Assembly (NCBI GenBank): GCA_019636245.1
Contig: JAHBXX010000036.1
Span: 1-45,992 of the forward strand
DNA: 45,992 bases
From: Planctomycetota bacterium
GTDB lineage: Bacteria > Planctomycetota > UBA1135 > UBA2386
Direction of reading: 5' to 3'
Position 1 is the stretch's first letter. Each line of letters opens with the position of its first letter. The translations under genes were made by a program, and so were the position numbers. The notes under the pieces were generated by a model. It had not been told where the DNA came from. It saw only the letters and a list, made by a program, of their open reading frames with translations, and made no database searches. This document shows positions 34,973 to 43,146 of the stretch, piece after piece.

Positions 34973-35127
34973 GGATCTCCTCCGGGGCCGAGGTCGGAGC
35001 GGACCGATACTCTCACTCACATCCGATGGTCCGGTCAAGGATGGACCCGCGTCGCGGGGCCATCGGTGCCGGGCCAATGCGACGGTCCCTTCGCCGCCGT
35101 TGGTCGTACGCCGTCTCTCTACGTTCC
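34973..35127. other. Intergenic segment between ubiD and the CAP/Ig-like gene
   Basis: This 155-base stretch is the longest gene-free interval in the window. It shares the lower GC of the CAP/Ig-like gene. On the minus strand TTGACC (35038-35033) and GAGTAT (35012-35007) could be promoter parts, but the 20-base spacing is too long for a convincing pair. I see no stable terminator. Confidence 0.4.
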
Positions 35128-36933
35128 TCAGTCCAGGTGCGCCCGGTCGCTGTCGCCCATGGCGACGCCGCCCTGCGGGAAGTACTCGCCCCAGCGCCGA
35201 TCCACCAGGCGCGCCGTGTCCGGATCGCAGAACAGCTCCTGCGGGTAGCTCGGCTTCATGCGCGCGTCGAGCACCACCGGCGGCGTCCAGCTCGGCTGGC
35301 TGCGCACCAGCCGCAGCTCGCGCGCGTGCAGGTCGGCCGCCGGCTCGAAGCGCGTGAAGGTCGTCCACAGGAAGTTCGCCGTCGACTTCGCCGCCCGCGC
35401 CGCGTCGTCGACGAGCACCACCAGCGGCCAGTCGGCGACGGCCGGCAGCTTCGCCAGCGCCGCGGCGGCGCCGCGGTCGGCGGCGAAGGTCGGCCCGTCG
35501 ACGACCAGGCAGCCGGGGCAGAACGGCAGCGCGGTGCGGAACGGCGGCGGCAGCGCACCGCTGAACTCGCCGGGCAGCGCGCGCACCGGCTCGCCGAGGC
35601 CGAGCAGCACCCCCTTGCTGCCCTCGTTGACCGCCGGACCGGCGTAGTCGAGCGTGTCCATCGACAGGCTGCCGAACACGTAGAGATCGGTCGCGAACCG
35701 GCAGCGCGCCAGCACGTGCTGCAGCACGGCGCGGAAGTCGCGCAGGTCGATCGGACGGTCGCAGAGCAGCAGGAACTTGGTCAGGCTCAGCTGGCCCTCG
35801 CCGAGGATGCGGAACGCGCTCTGCATCGCCTCGCGGCCGTAGCGCTCGCGCACCACCGCGGCGGCCAGAGAGTGGTAGCCGGTCTCGCCGTAGGACCACA
35901 GGTCCCGGACCGACGGCATCGCCACCTTGGCCAGCGGCAGCAGCAGTTCCTGCAGGTAGTCGCCGAGGAAGAAGTCCTCCTGCCGCGGCTTGCCGACCAC
36001 GGTGGCGCACAGGATCGGGTCGCGACGGTGCAGCAGGGCCTGCACGCGCAGCAGCGGGTAGTCGTGCCGCAGCGAGTAGTAGCCGTAGTGGTCGCCGAAC
36101 GGCCCTTCGGGATGGCGTTCGCCGGGCCGCACCTCGCCGACCAGCGTGAACTCGGCGTCCGCGAACAGCGGCAGCGGCGTGTGCGGCGAGCGCGCCGTGC
36201 GCAGGCGGCGGCCGAGCAGCAGCGAGGCCAGCAGCACCTCGGGCACGTTCTCCGGCAGCGGCGCGATCGCGCCGAGGACCAGCGCCGGCGGGCCGCCGAT
36301 CGTCACCGTCACCGGCATCGGCCGGCCGAGGCGTTCCCAGGCGGCGAGGTGGAAGCCGCCGCCCTTGCCGATCTGCACGTGCAGCCCGGCGGTGTCGTCG
36401 CCGTGGCGCTGGATCCGGTACATGCCCAGGTTGCTGCCCAGACCCTCGGGGTGCTCGGTGTAGACCAGCGGCAGGGTGACGAACGGCCCGCCGTCCTCGC
36501 TCCAGGTGCGCAGGAGCGGCAGCCGGGAGAGCCGCGGCGGGACGTCCTGCTGCTCGAGCACCGGCGCGCGGCGCACCGCGGCGCGGCCGGTGCGCAGCAG
36601 CGCGCCGAGCAGGTCGCGATGCCGCCACAGGCGGCCAGGGCTCGGCGGCAGCAGCGTGTGCGGCAGCGCCGCCAGGCGCTCGACCAGTTGCAGCGGTCGG
36701 CGGCCGAACGCGAGTTCGACGCGGCGCGGGGTGCCGAACAGGTTGGTCACCGCCGGCCACGGCGAGCCCTTGACGCGCCGGAACAGCAGTGCCGGGCCGC
36801 CGGCGGCGATCACGCGCCGGTGCACCTCGGCGGCCTCGAGGTCGGGGTCGACCTCGGCGTCGATCGCCACCAGTTCGCCTTCCTGGCGCAGCAGCGCCAG
36901 CAGGGCGCGCAGGTCGAGCAGCGGGGAGGTCAT
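35128..36933 (-). CDS. ubiD: UbiD-family prenylated-FMN-dependent decarboxylase
   Basis: 601 residues, longer than E. coli UbiD (497) but within the family range. Conserved UbiD blocks: AAGGPALLFRRVKGSPWPAV, SNLGMYRIQRHGDDTAGLH, IGKGGGFHLA, and the acidic cofactor/substrate region PEGPFGDHYGYYS. The N-terminus is DLRALLALLRQEGELV. UbiD removes the carboxylate of 4-hydroxy-3-polyprenylbenzoate or other aromatic or menaquinone precursors and needs prFMN from UbiX, which is not seen here. ATG 36933 overlaps the lpxB stop (ATGA). Substrate (ubiquinone, futalosine menaquinone, other) cannot be decided. Confidence 0.88.
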   Translation of the reverse strand: MTSPLLDLRALLALLRQEGELVAIDAEVDPDLEAAEVHRRVIAAGGPALLFRRVKGSPWPAVTNLFGTPRRVELAFGRRPLQLVERLAALPHTLLPPSPGRLWRHRDLLGALLRTGRAAVRRAPVLEQQDVPPRLSRLPLLRTWSEDGGPFVTLPLVYTEHPEGLGSNLGMYRIQRHGDDTAGLHVQIGKGGGFHLAAWERLGRPMPVTVTIGGPPALVLGAIAPLPENVPEVLLASLLLGRRLRTARSPHTPLPLFADAEFTLVGEVRPGERHPEGPFGDHYGYYSLRHDYPLLRVQALLHRRDPILCATVVGKPRQEDFFLGDYLQELLLPLAKVAMPSVRDLWSYGETGYHSLAAAVVRERYGREAMQSAFRILGEGQLSLTKFLLLCDRPIDLRDFRAVLQHVLARCRFATDLYVFGSLSMDTLDYAGPAVNEGSKGVLLGLGEPVRALPGEFSGALPPPFRTALPFCPGCLVVDGPTFAADRGAAAALAKLPAVADWPLVVLVDDAARAAKSTANFLWTTFTRFEPAADLHARELRLVRSQPSWTPPVVLDARMKPSYPQELFCDPDTARLVDRRWGEYFPQGGVAMGDSDRAHLD

Positions 36934-38276
36934 GGCGGCGTCGCTCCGGCGAGGAAGCGCCGCACGATGGCGGCGGTGCGGGCGGTGGCGCCGGGGGCGC
37001 CGAGCCGCTGCCGCACCTCGGCCAGGCCGGTCTGCGCCGCGGCGCGCGCGGCGGCGTCCTGCCACAGGCGTTCGGCGTCGGCGAGCACGCGCTGCCAGCC
37101 GGCCTCGCCGTGGAACACGTGCTCGGGCACGATCGCTCGGCCGGCGACCAGGTTGGCCGCCGCGACCCAGGGCACGCTGAGCACGTTGTGGTAGCCGAGG
37201 GTCGCCAGCAGCGAGCGCAGCCGGTAGACGACGACCACCGGGTTGCCGGACAGGCAGGCGGCCAGCGAGCCGGTGCCCGACTTGGCGACGATCAGGTGGG
37301 CACCCTGCAGCCAGGGGCCGAGGTCGCCGGCGTGGTGCTCGACGTCCTGGGCGCCGTGGGCCTGCAGCAGTTCCTGGACGAGCGGCGTGCGCCGCGGGTC
37401 GGTGTGCGGCACCACGCAGCGCAGGTCGGGATCGAGGCGGCGCAGGCCGTCGGCGATGCGCAGCATGCCGGGCAGGTTGGCGGTGATCTCGGCGCGGCGG
37501 CTGCCGGGCAGCAGCACCAGCGTGCGCCGCCGCCGCACCGCGGCGACGGCGTCGGGATCCGGCGGCTGCTGCACGAGTTCGTCGAGCAGCGGGTGGCCGA
37601 TGTAGACGGCCGGCACGCGGCAGCGGCGGAAGAACGCCGTCTCGAACGGCAGGATCGTCAGCGTCGCGTCGACGGCGCGCCGGTAGCGGCGCATGCGCCA
37701 CGGACCCCAGGCCCAGTACTGGGGCGCCACGTAGTGCAGCACCGGGATCCGGCGCCGGCGCGCGGCCTTCGCCATCACCACGTGCAGACCGGGGTAGTCG
37801 ACCAGCAGCACCAGGTCCGGCGGGTCGTCGCGCAACAGCCGCAGGTAGCTGGCGAACGCGCGCACGATCAGCGGCAGCTGCCGCAGCACGCCGGCGACGC
37901 CCATGACCGCGTGCTCGCTGAGCGGGAACCGCAGCTCGGCGCCGGCCGCGGCCAGCGGCGGGCCGCCGAACGCCGTCACGCGCGGGCCGGGCGTCAGGGC
38001 GCGAACCAGCCGTGCGGCATGGCCTTCGCCGCTGGCCTCGCCGGCGGACACGAACAGGTGCGGCAGGGCGCCGCGGTCTGGTCGACGGCGGGCGAAGAAC
38101 TCGTGCAGCGCCGCTTCGGTCGCCAGCGGCGGCTCGTGCGCGGCGGCGTCGAGCACCTCGCGGGCGACGGCGCGCCAGTGGTGGCGCCGCGGCAGGTAGG
38201 CCGCCAGCCGCAGCGGCGTCGTCAGCGCGCGCAGCAGTTCGCGCAGCAGCGTCAGCAGGACCTCGAGCGCGACCAT
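36930..38276 (-). CDS. lpxB: Lipid-A-disaccharide synthase
   Basis: 448 residues against about 380 in E. coli. The first ~70 (MVALEVLLTLLRELLRALTT...) form an extra N-terminal amphipathic/hydrophobic segment. The LpxB core starts LFVSAGEASGEGHAARLV and contains VAFGG-like GPRVTAFGG, GVAGVLRQLP, DYPGLHVVMAKAARRR, YVAPQYWAWGPWR, LLPGSRRAEITANLP, AKSGTGSLAACLSGNPVVVVYR and VPWVAAANLVAGRAIVPE. It joins UDP-2,3-diacyl-GlcN and lipid X on the inner membrane face. It supports an outer membrane with a lipid-A-like molecule. It is coupled to ubiD. Confidence 0.93.
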   Translation of the reverse strand: MVALEVLLTLLRELLRALTTPLRLAAYLPRRHHWRAVAREVLDAAAHEPPLATEAALHEFFARRRPDRGALPHLFVSAGEASGEGHAARLVRALTPGPRVTAFGGPPLAAAGAELRFPLSEHAVMGVAGVLRQLPLIVRAFASYLRLLRDDPPDLVLLVDYPGLHVVMAKAARRRRIPVLHYVAPQYWAWGPWRMRRYRRAVDATLTILPFETAFFRRCRVPAVYIGHPLLDELVQQPPDPDAVAAVRRRRTLVLLPGSRRAEITANLPGMLRIADGLRRLDPDLRCVVPHTDPRRTPLVQELLQAHGAQDVEHHAGDLGPWLQGAHLIVAKSGTGSLAACLSGNPVVVVYRLRSLLATLGYHNVLSVPWVAAANLVAGRAIVPEHVFHGEAGWQRVLADAERLWQDAAARAAAQTGLAEVRQRLGAPGATARTAAIVRRFLAGATPP

Positions 38277-38280
38277 CGGC

Positions 38281-39093
38281 TCACGGCTCCGCGCGCCGCA
38301 GGGCGCGAAGGGCCAGGCCGTAGCACAGCGCCGCCGCCAGCAGCACCCAGGTGGTGAAGCCGGGCCCGTGCAGCGGGTCGAACATCTGCCGGGCGGTCGT
38401 GTTGCCGGACAGGATCGGCCCGTACCAGTCGAAGTCGGCGAGCCGGAACAGGCTGTAGGGGCGGATGCGCTGGGTCAGGTAGATGCCGATCTGCACGACC
38501 GCCAGCGCGCCGACCCAGGCGGCGACGTGGGCCTGGACCCGGCAGCGCACCGACAGCCAGGTGGTCAAGGCGAGGAACATCAGCACGAAGGCGGCGGCGT
38601 GCGTCGAGGCCAGCAGCAGCGGCCCGAGCGGGAGTTCGAGTTCGAGGCGGTGGCTCCAGTACACCGCCGACCACGACACGGCGTAGATCGGCAGCGTCAC
38701 CGCCAGCGCGCACGGCCAGAACTTCTGCCACAGGATGCGCGGGCGCGACACCGGACGCGCCAGCAGGAACTCGAACGTCTGCGCCTCGCGTTCGCGCGCG
38801 AACAGGCCGGTGCCGAGCAGCACCGCGGCCGCCACGCCGACGAGGTTGGTGCTGCGGAAGAACAGCATCACCGCGCACCAGTTCAGGTAGGCGACCTGTT
38901 CGCTCTTGTTGCTGACGCCCTCGCCGATGCGCTTCAGGAAGTCGATGCCGAGGTTGCGCATCAGCGTCGAGCGCTGCAGATCGCCGTAGATCTCGGGCCA
39001 CAGCAGCAGCACCGGCACGCACAGCAGCTCGAGGATCAGCAGGTAGGCGAGCGCCATCACGCGCACCTCGCGCCAGGTCTTGCCGGCGATCAC
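38281..39093 (-). CDS. ABC-2 type transporter permease
   Basis: 270 residues, GTG start overlapping the stop of its ATPase (GTGA, 39090-39093). About six membrane helices are visible (ALAYLLILELLCVPVLLLW, NLVGVAAAVLLGTGL, LLLASTHAAAFVLMFLALT, WVLLAAALCYGLALRAL). The cytoplasmic signature GTGLFAREREAQTFEFLLARPVSRPRI is the ABC-2 coupling region seen in Nat/Gld-type exporters. The cargo is unknown. A large polar loop of about 50 residues (EIYGDLQRSTLMRNLG to NKSEQVA) follows the first helix. Confidence 0.85.
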   Translation of the reverse strand: MIAGKTWREVRVMALAYLLILELLCVPVLLLWPEIYGDLQRSTLMRNLGIDFLKRIGEGVSNKSEQVAYLNWCAVMLFFRSTNLVGVAAAVLLGTGLFAREREAQTFEFLLARPVSRPRILWQKFWPCALAVTLPIYAVSWSAVYWSHRLELELPLGPLLLASTHAAAFVLMFLALTTWLSVRCRVQAHVAAWVGALAVVQIGIYLTQRIRPYSLFRLADFDWYGPILSGNTTARQMFDPLHGPGFTTWVLLAAALCYGLALRALRRAEP

Positions 39094-39980
39094 GGCCGGC
39101 CTCCGGGAGCCCGCAGCAGCAGCTGGTAGAGGTCCTCGAGCCGCGGCACGCCGACCTCGGCGCTGTCGATCGCGCCAGGCGGCGTGGCGCGCAGCCAGGC
39201 CATCGGATCGCCGTCGGTCTCGACCAGCAGCGTGCCGTCGGCCTCGCGCTGCAGCAGGCGCGCTCCGGCCGGCAGCTCGGCGCCGTCGCCGAGCCGCAGC
39301 CGCGGCCGGCGCCGCAACCGGGCCCGCGCCGCCTGCACGGCGGCCGGCGGCACGAACGCGCCGTCGAGCAGGAACTCGAGCCGGTCGGCGAGCGTCTCGA
39401 CCTCGCCGAGGTGGTGCGAGCTGAGCACGATGGTCTTGCCGGCGCGCTGCAGGTCGAGCAGCACGTCGCGCAGGAAGAAGCGCACGCTGGCGTCGAGGGC
39501 GCGGTCGGGCTCGTCGAGCAGGTAGAGGTCGACGTCGGGCGCCAGCGCCGCGGCGACCGCCAGCTTCTGCTTCATGCCGGCGCTGTAGCTGCGCACCTTC
39601 TGGCGCAGCGGCAGCGCGAAGCCGTCGAGCAGGCGATCGCGCAGCGCCGTCTGCTGGCGCGGGTGGAAGCCGGCGGCGAAGCGCAGGAACTGCGCGCCGG
39701 TCATCTGCAGGTAGACGCCGGTCTCGCCGGGCAGGTAGCTGGTGCGGCGGCGGATCGCCAGCGAGGCGGTGCGCGGGTCGTGGCCGAGCACGGCGAGGCT
39801 GCCGTGCGACGGCGGCACCAGCCCGACCAGCGTGCGCAGCAGCGTCGTCTTGCCGGCGCCGTTGGGGCCGACGATGCCGAGCAGTTCGCCGGCGGCGACC
39901 TCGAGGTCGACGGCGCGCAGCGCCGTCCGGGAACCGAACGACTTGCCGAGGCCGCGCACCGCGATCGCCGCCGCGGTCAC
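39090..39980 (-). CDS. ABC-2 exporter ATPase
   Basis: 296 residues from GTG 39980, overlapping the amidotransferase stop as GTGA. Walker A GPNGAGKTT, Q-loop region RRTSYLPGETGVYLQMTG, signature YSAGMKQKLAVAAALA, Walker B LYLLDEPDRALDAS and H-switch LSSHHLGEVE. YSxGMKQK is normal for the ABC-2/CcmA-like class, so it is not a defect here. The last ~75 residues form a C-terminal extension of the kind that often regulates such ATPases. It works with the downstream permease. Confidence 0.92.
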   Translation of the reverse strand: MTAAAIAVRGLGKSFGSRTALRAVDLEVAAGELLGIVGPNGAGKTTLLRTLVGLVPPSHGSLAVLGHDPRTASLAIRRRTSYLPGETGVYLQMTGAQFLRFAAGFHPRQQTALRDRLLDGFALPLRQKVRSYSAGMKQKLAVAAALAPDVDLYLLDEPDRALDASVRFFLRDVLLDLQRAGKTIVLSSHHLGEVETLADRLEFLLDGAFVPPAAVQAARARLRRRPRLRLGDGAELPAGARLLQREADGTLLVETDGDPMAWLRATPPGAIDSAEVGVPRLEDLYQLLLRAPGGRP

Positions 39981-40534
39981 GCCACCTCCCGCAGGAAGTT
40001 GGCGAGCAGGCGGGGGCCGTCCGGGGTGCGGAACGACTCCGGATGGAACTGCACGCCGAAGGTTGGGTGCTCGCGGTGCTGCACGGCCATCACTTCGCCG
40101 GTCGCGGTCGCCGCGGTTGCACGCAACGCCGGCGGCAGCGGGTGCCCGACGTACAGGGAGTGGTAGCGGCAGGCGGCGAGCGGCGCCGGCAGGCCGGCGA
40201 ACAGGCCGGTGCCGTCGTGCTCGATCGGCGTCGGTCGGCCGTGCACGGGTTCGCCGCGCACGATCGGCGCGCCGAACGCGAGCCCGATCGCCTGGTGGCC
40301 GAGGCAGACGCCGAGGATCGGCCGCGCGCCCGACCAGCGCCTGATCGCCGCGACCGACACGCCGGCGTGCTCGGGTCGCCCGGGGCCCGGCGACACCACC
40401 AGGGCGCGGGCGGCGCCCAGGTCCTCGACGGCGATCGCGTCGCTGCGCACGACGCCCACCTCGGCGCCGAGCGCCTGCAGCGCCTGCGCGAGGTTCCACA
40501 CGAACGAGTCCTTGTTGTCGAGGAGGAGGATCAA
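39977..40534 (-). CDS. Class I glutamine amidotransferase, TrpG/PabA family
   Basis: 185 residues from a TTG at 40534. The N-terminus MILLLDNKDSFVWNLAQAL matches the family and leaves 34 bases to the divergent trkA start. The nucleophile is the Cys of LGVCLGHQAIG. The His-Glu pair is in VQFHPES. SPGPGRPEHAG and EHDGTGLFAGLP are TrpG/PabA blocks. It would supply ammonia from glutamine to an anthranilate or aminodeoxychorismate synthase. No partner synthase is nearby, and it is coupled to an unrelated ABC exporter, which is unusual. Confidence 0.85.
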   Translation of the reverse strand: MILLLDNKDSFVWNLAQALQALGAEVGVVRSDAIAVEDLGAARALVVSPGPGRPEHAGVSVAAIRRWSGARPILGVCLGHQAIGLAFGAPIVRGEPVHGRPTPIEHDGTGLFAGLPAPLAACRYHSLYVGHPLPPALRATAATATGEVMAVQHREHPTFGVQFHPESFRTPDGPRLLANFLREVA

Positions 40535-40568
40535 TCGGCCGGCGCAGAGTATCGTCCGCCGCCGCGCG

Positions 40569-41918
40569 ATGAACATCCTGATCGTCGGACTCGGAGAGGT
40601 CGGTTCCCACCTGGCCAAGGTGCTGTCGACCGAAGGCCACTCGATCAGCGTGATCGACACCGACGTGCAGCGGTTGCGGCGCGTCGCCGACCTGCTCGAC
40701 GTGCAGTCGGTGCACGGCGACGGCTCGCGCCCCGACGTGCTCGACCGGGCCGACGCGCACCAGATGGACCTGCTGATGGCGGTGTCCAGCGACGACAAGG
40801 TCAACATGCTGACCTGCCTGTTCGGCAAGCGCATGGGGGCCAAGAAGACCGTGCTGCGGCTGCGCGACACGTCGGCGTTCCGGCGGTCGCAGACGTTCTT
40901 CCGCCGCAACCTGCAGCACGACCTGCTGCTGTCGCTGGACGACCTCGCCGCCGACGAGATCGTCAAGACGGTGCGGCAGACGCACGGGCTGTCGGTCGAG
41001 AACTTCGCCGAGGGCCGGGTGCAGCTGCGCCGCTTCCAGCTCGGCGAGGACGGCGCGCTGGTCGGCAAGCTGGTCAAGGACCTGAAGCTGCCGGCCGGCG
41101 TGCTGATCACGGCGATCGACCGCGACCACGAGGTGCTGGTGCCGGGCGGCGCCGACGACCTGCGCGCCGGCGACGAGATCTTCGTGCTCGGCGAGCCGAA
41201 GCCGCTGGCGGCGTTCGAGAAGCGCGTCGGCGGCCATCAGCCGGCGACGCGCAACGTGGTCGTCTACGGCGGCGGCGGCATCGCCGTCAAGGTCTGCCAG
41301 GCGCTGCGGCGCGAGCACGTCGACGTGCGTGTGCTCGTCGAGGACCGCGCCGAGGCCGAACACCTGTCGGAGGAACTGAAGGGCGTCGTCGTGCTGCACG
41401 CCGATCCGACCGACCTGAACTTCCTGCGCGAGGAACACGTCGGCGAGGCCGACGCCTTCCTCGGCATCTCCACCGAGGACGAGCGCAATTTGATGTCGTG
41501 CCAGCTGAGCCGCAACCTCGGCACCCGGCGCACGGTCGCGCTGGTGCAGAAGCCCGACTACGTGTCGCTCTACCAGCAGCTCGGCATCGACGTCGCGGTG
41601 TCGCCGCGCCTGCTGTGCGCCAACCGCATCCTCGCCTTCGTGCGCAGCCGCAGCATCTCGACGATCGCCACCATCGAGGAGGGCAAGGCCGAGGTGCTCG
41701 AACTCGAACTGCAGCCCGGCAGCGCCCTGGTCGGCAAGCCGCTGAAGGAGGCCGGTTTCCCGCGCGGCTGCGTGGTCGCCGCGATCACCCGCGAGGACGG
41801 CCAGGTGCTGATCCCACGCGGCGACGATGCGCTCGCGGCCCACGACCAGATGGTGCTGTTCGTGCTGAAGGACGTCGTCGCCGAGGTCCTGGGGCTGGCC
41901 GGCATCGTGCCCGAGTGA
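40569..41918 (+). CDS. trkA: Trk potassium uptake regulatory subunit TrkA
   Basis: 449 residues with the tandem architecture of E. coli TrkA (458): RCK-N 1 (NILIVGLGEVGSHLA, GxGxxG), RCK-C 1 (about 140-215), RCK-N 2 (VVVYGGGGIAVKVCQAL) and RCK-C 2 (about 370-445). It binds NAD(H)/ATP and gates the TrkH/TrkG K+ channel. No trkH is in the window. ATG 40569 gives the Rossmann strand directly. The -10-like TATCGT (40550-40555) lies 19 bases upstream. A small GC hairpin (41920-41932) follows the stop. Confidence 0.93.
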   Translation: MNILIVGLGEVGSHLAKVLSTEGHSISVIDTDVQRLRRVADLLDVQSVHGDGSRPDVLDRADAHQMDLLMAVSSDDKVNMLTCLFGKRMGAKKTVLRLRDTSAFRRSQTFFRRNLQHDLLLSLDDLAADEIVKTVRQTHGLSVENFAEGRVQLRRFQLGEDGALVGKLVKDLKLPAGVLITAIDRDHEVLVPGGADDLRAGDEIFVLGEPKPLAAFEKRVGGHQPATRNVVVYGGGGIAVKVCQALRREHVDVRVLVEDRAEAEHLSEELKGVVVLHADPTDLNFLREEHVGEADAFLGISTEDERNLMSCQLSRNLGTRRTVALVQKPDYVSLYQQLGIDVAVSPRLLCANRILAFVRSRSISTIATIEEGKAEVLELELQPGSALVGKPLKEAGFPRGCVVAAITREDGQVLIPRGDDALAAHDQMVLFVLKDVVAEVLGLAGIVPE

Positions 41919-41943
41919 ACGGGGGTGCCCCGGGGAGCCGGGC

Positions 41944-42642
41944 TCACGGCGGCGGCGGCGACCCGGCCGGCCTCGGCTTCATCACCGAGACGTCGTCGGG
42001 GCGGTACTTGGGCACCATGTCGACCGTGTGCTCCGCCGGCACGGCGAGCAGTTCGCGGATGCGGTCGACGCCGGCGAAGACGTAGTAGGCGCGCGGGTCG
42101 CCGTCGCCGGCGAGCGTGGCCTTGCCGGCGATCAGCCCCGCGAACAGCAGGCCGTCGTTGCGGGTGCGGACGAGCACGCTCGCCCCGGGGGGCAGTTCGC
42201 GGCCGGGGTGCCGCAGCACGTCGCCGGCGATGCCGTCCTCGCGCGCCAGCTGCACCGCCACGGTCTCGACCCGGGCGCCGTCGGGCGTCCACATCGCCAA
42301 CAGGACGTCGCCGGCCTGCGGCGCGCGGTCGAGCGCGCGCAGCGCCATGGTCTTCAGGTCGATGTCGGCGCGCGTGAACGTCGCGCTGGCGGGCGCCAGT
42401 TCGCCGTCGTCGACCATCGGCGTCGGACCGAGGAAGTAGTGCACGCGGCAGGGGCCGGCCGTCGCACTGCGGCCGAGGGTCAGCACCCCGAACTCGGTGG
42501 TGGCGCCGAGTTCGACGCCGCCGGTGGTCTCGACCAGCGCCACCGGGCGCGAGCGGTCGAAGTGGTGATCGCCCGACAGGAACCAGCCGGTGCAGCCGCA
42601 CAGGGCCGGCAGCAGCAGGAGGGTGAGGAGTCGGGTCCGCAT
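41944..42642 (-). CDS. Putative lipoprotein, function unknown
   Basis: 232 residues with a clear lipoprotein signal (MRTRLLTLLLLPALCGC; lipobox LCG-C). The mature part is mixed and mostly beta in appearance: RPVALVETTGGVELGATTEFG, TFTRADIDLKTMALRAL, PGASVLVRTRNDGLLFAGLIAG. The C-terminal end is Pro-rich (KPRPAGSPPPP). I do not recognise a family. It is convergent with trkA (25 bases apart) and 16 bases downstream of the small acidic gene, so those two are likely one transcript. Confidence 0.7.
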   Translation of the reverse strand: MRTRLLTLLLLPALCGCTGWFLSGDHHFDRSRPVALVETTGGVELGATTEFGVLTLGRSATAGPCRVHYFLGPTPMVDDGELAPASATFTRADIDLKTMALRALDRAPQAGDVLLAMWTPDGARVETVAVQLAREDGIAGDVLRHPGRELPPGASVLVRTRNDGLLFAGLIAGKATLAGDGDPRAYYVFAGVDRIRELLAVPAEHTVDMVPKYRPDDVSVMKPRPAGSPPPP

Positions 42643-42658
42643 GGCGGGGGCGGGGCGA

Positions 42659-43018
42659 TCAGATCGGCAGGCGTCGCCGTTCGGGCGCGCCGTCGGGTCC
42701 GCTCACCATACGCACCAGATGCCCGCCGCGGCAGAGCGGCGATCGCTTCAGCAGCGGCAGCAGCACGGCGACCAGCCGGTCGACGTCGGGGCCGCAGAAG
42801 AACAGGATGCACTCGCCGCCGCCGAGTTCGTCGCCGTCGTATTCGCCGACGCCCGCCGCGGTGACCGCGGCGTCCAGCTCGTCGGCGAAGGCTTCGATCT
42901 GCTGCCGCTCCTGCTGGGTGCCCATCTGCCGGTTGCCCAGGCGCAGCACGACCAGCAGGTCCTGTTCGTCGTCGGCGGGTGGGTCGTGGTCGTCGTCGTG
43001 CCCGGGCGCAGGCCGCAT
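42659..43018 (-). CDS. Small acidic protein, unknown family
   Basis: 119 residues from ATG 43018. The N-terminal ~20 are strongly acidic (PGHDDDHDPPADDEQ). Then a beta-alpha-beta-like domain: LLVVLRLGNRQMGTQQERQQ, a helix with ELDAAVTAAGVG, a strand GGECILFFCG, helix VDRLVAVLLPLLKRSPLC and a final strand. It reads like a small structured domain, possibly binding a partner or nucleotide, but no family is recognised. TATCCT (43032-43027) ends 8 bases upstream of the ATG, so the message may be nearly leaderless. Longer N-terminal starts would run under the uvrA start region and are less likely. Confidence 0.6.
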   Translation of the reverse strand: MRPAPGHDDDHDPPADDEQDLLVVLRLGNRQMGTQQERQQIEAFADELDAAVTAAGVGEYDGDELGGGECILFFCGPDVDRLVAVLLPLLKRSPLCRGGHLVRMVSGPDGAPERRRLPI

Positions 43019-43126
43019 CGGCCGCAGGATAGCCAGCCGGCCGCGGGACCGGAACTCGCGCCGGGACCGGCCGACGGCGGCGCGCGGCGGCCGCCCGGAC
43101 CGGCTGGCCAACGGACCCGTGCCGGC

Positions 43127-43132
43127 TATGCT
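43127..43132 (+). promoter_or_regulatory. uvrA: Candidate -10 element upstream of uvrA
   Basis: TATGCT within GGCTATGCT lies 20 bases before the proposed TTG start of uvrA. The 128-base divergent region with the leftward small gene contains no good -35 and no SOS box (CTG-N10-CAG) that I could identify with confidence. Confidence 0.3.
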
Positions 43133-43146
43133 GCGGGGTTCGTCGC

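Noticed and set aside
33527..36760. 1077-codon minus-strand frame suggesting a large fusion
   Set aside because: The first ~595 codons are a shadow of ubiD. The true gene begins at ATG 34972 with an SD and signal peptide.
39090..39980. Defective ABC signature (YSAGM) in the ABC-2 ATPase as a second asymmetric ATPase
   Set aside because: YSxGMKQ(K/R)L is the normal signature form in this ATPase class.
43019..43146. SOS box upstream of uvrA
   Set aside because: No CTG-N10-CAG arrangement with A/T-rich flanks; GC-rich matches are not convincing.
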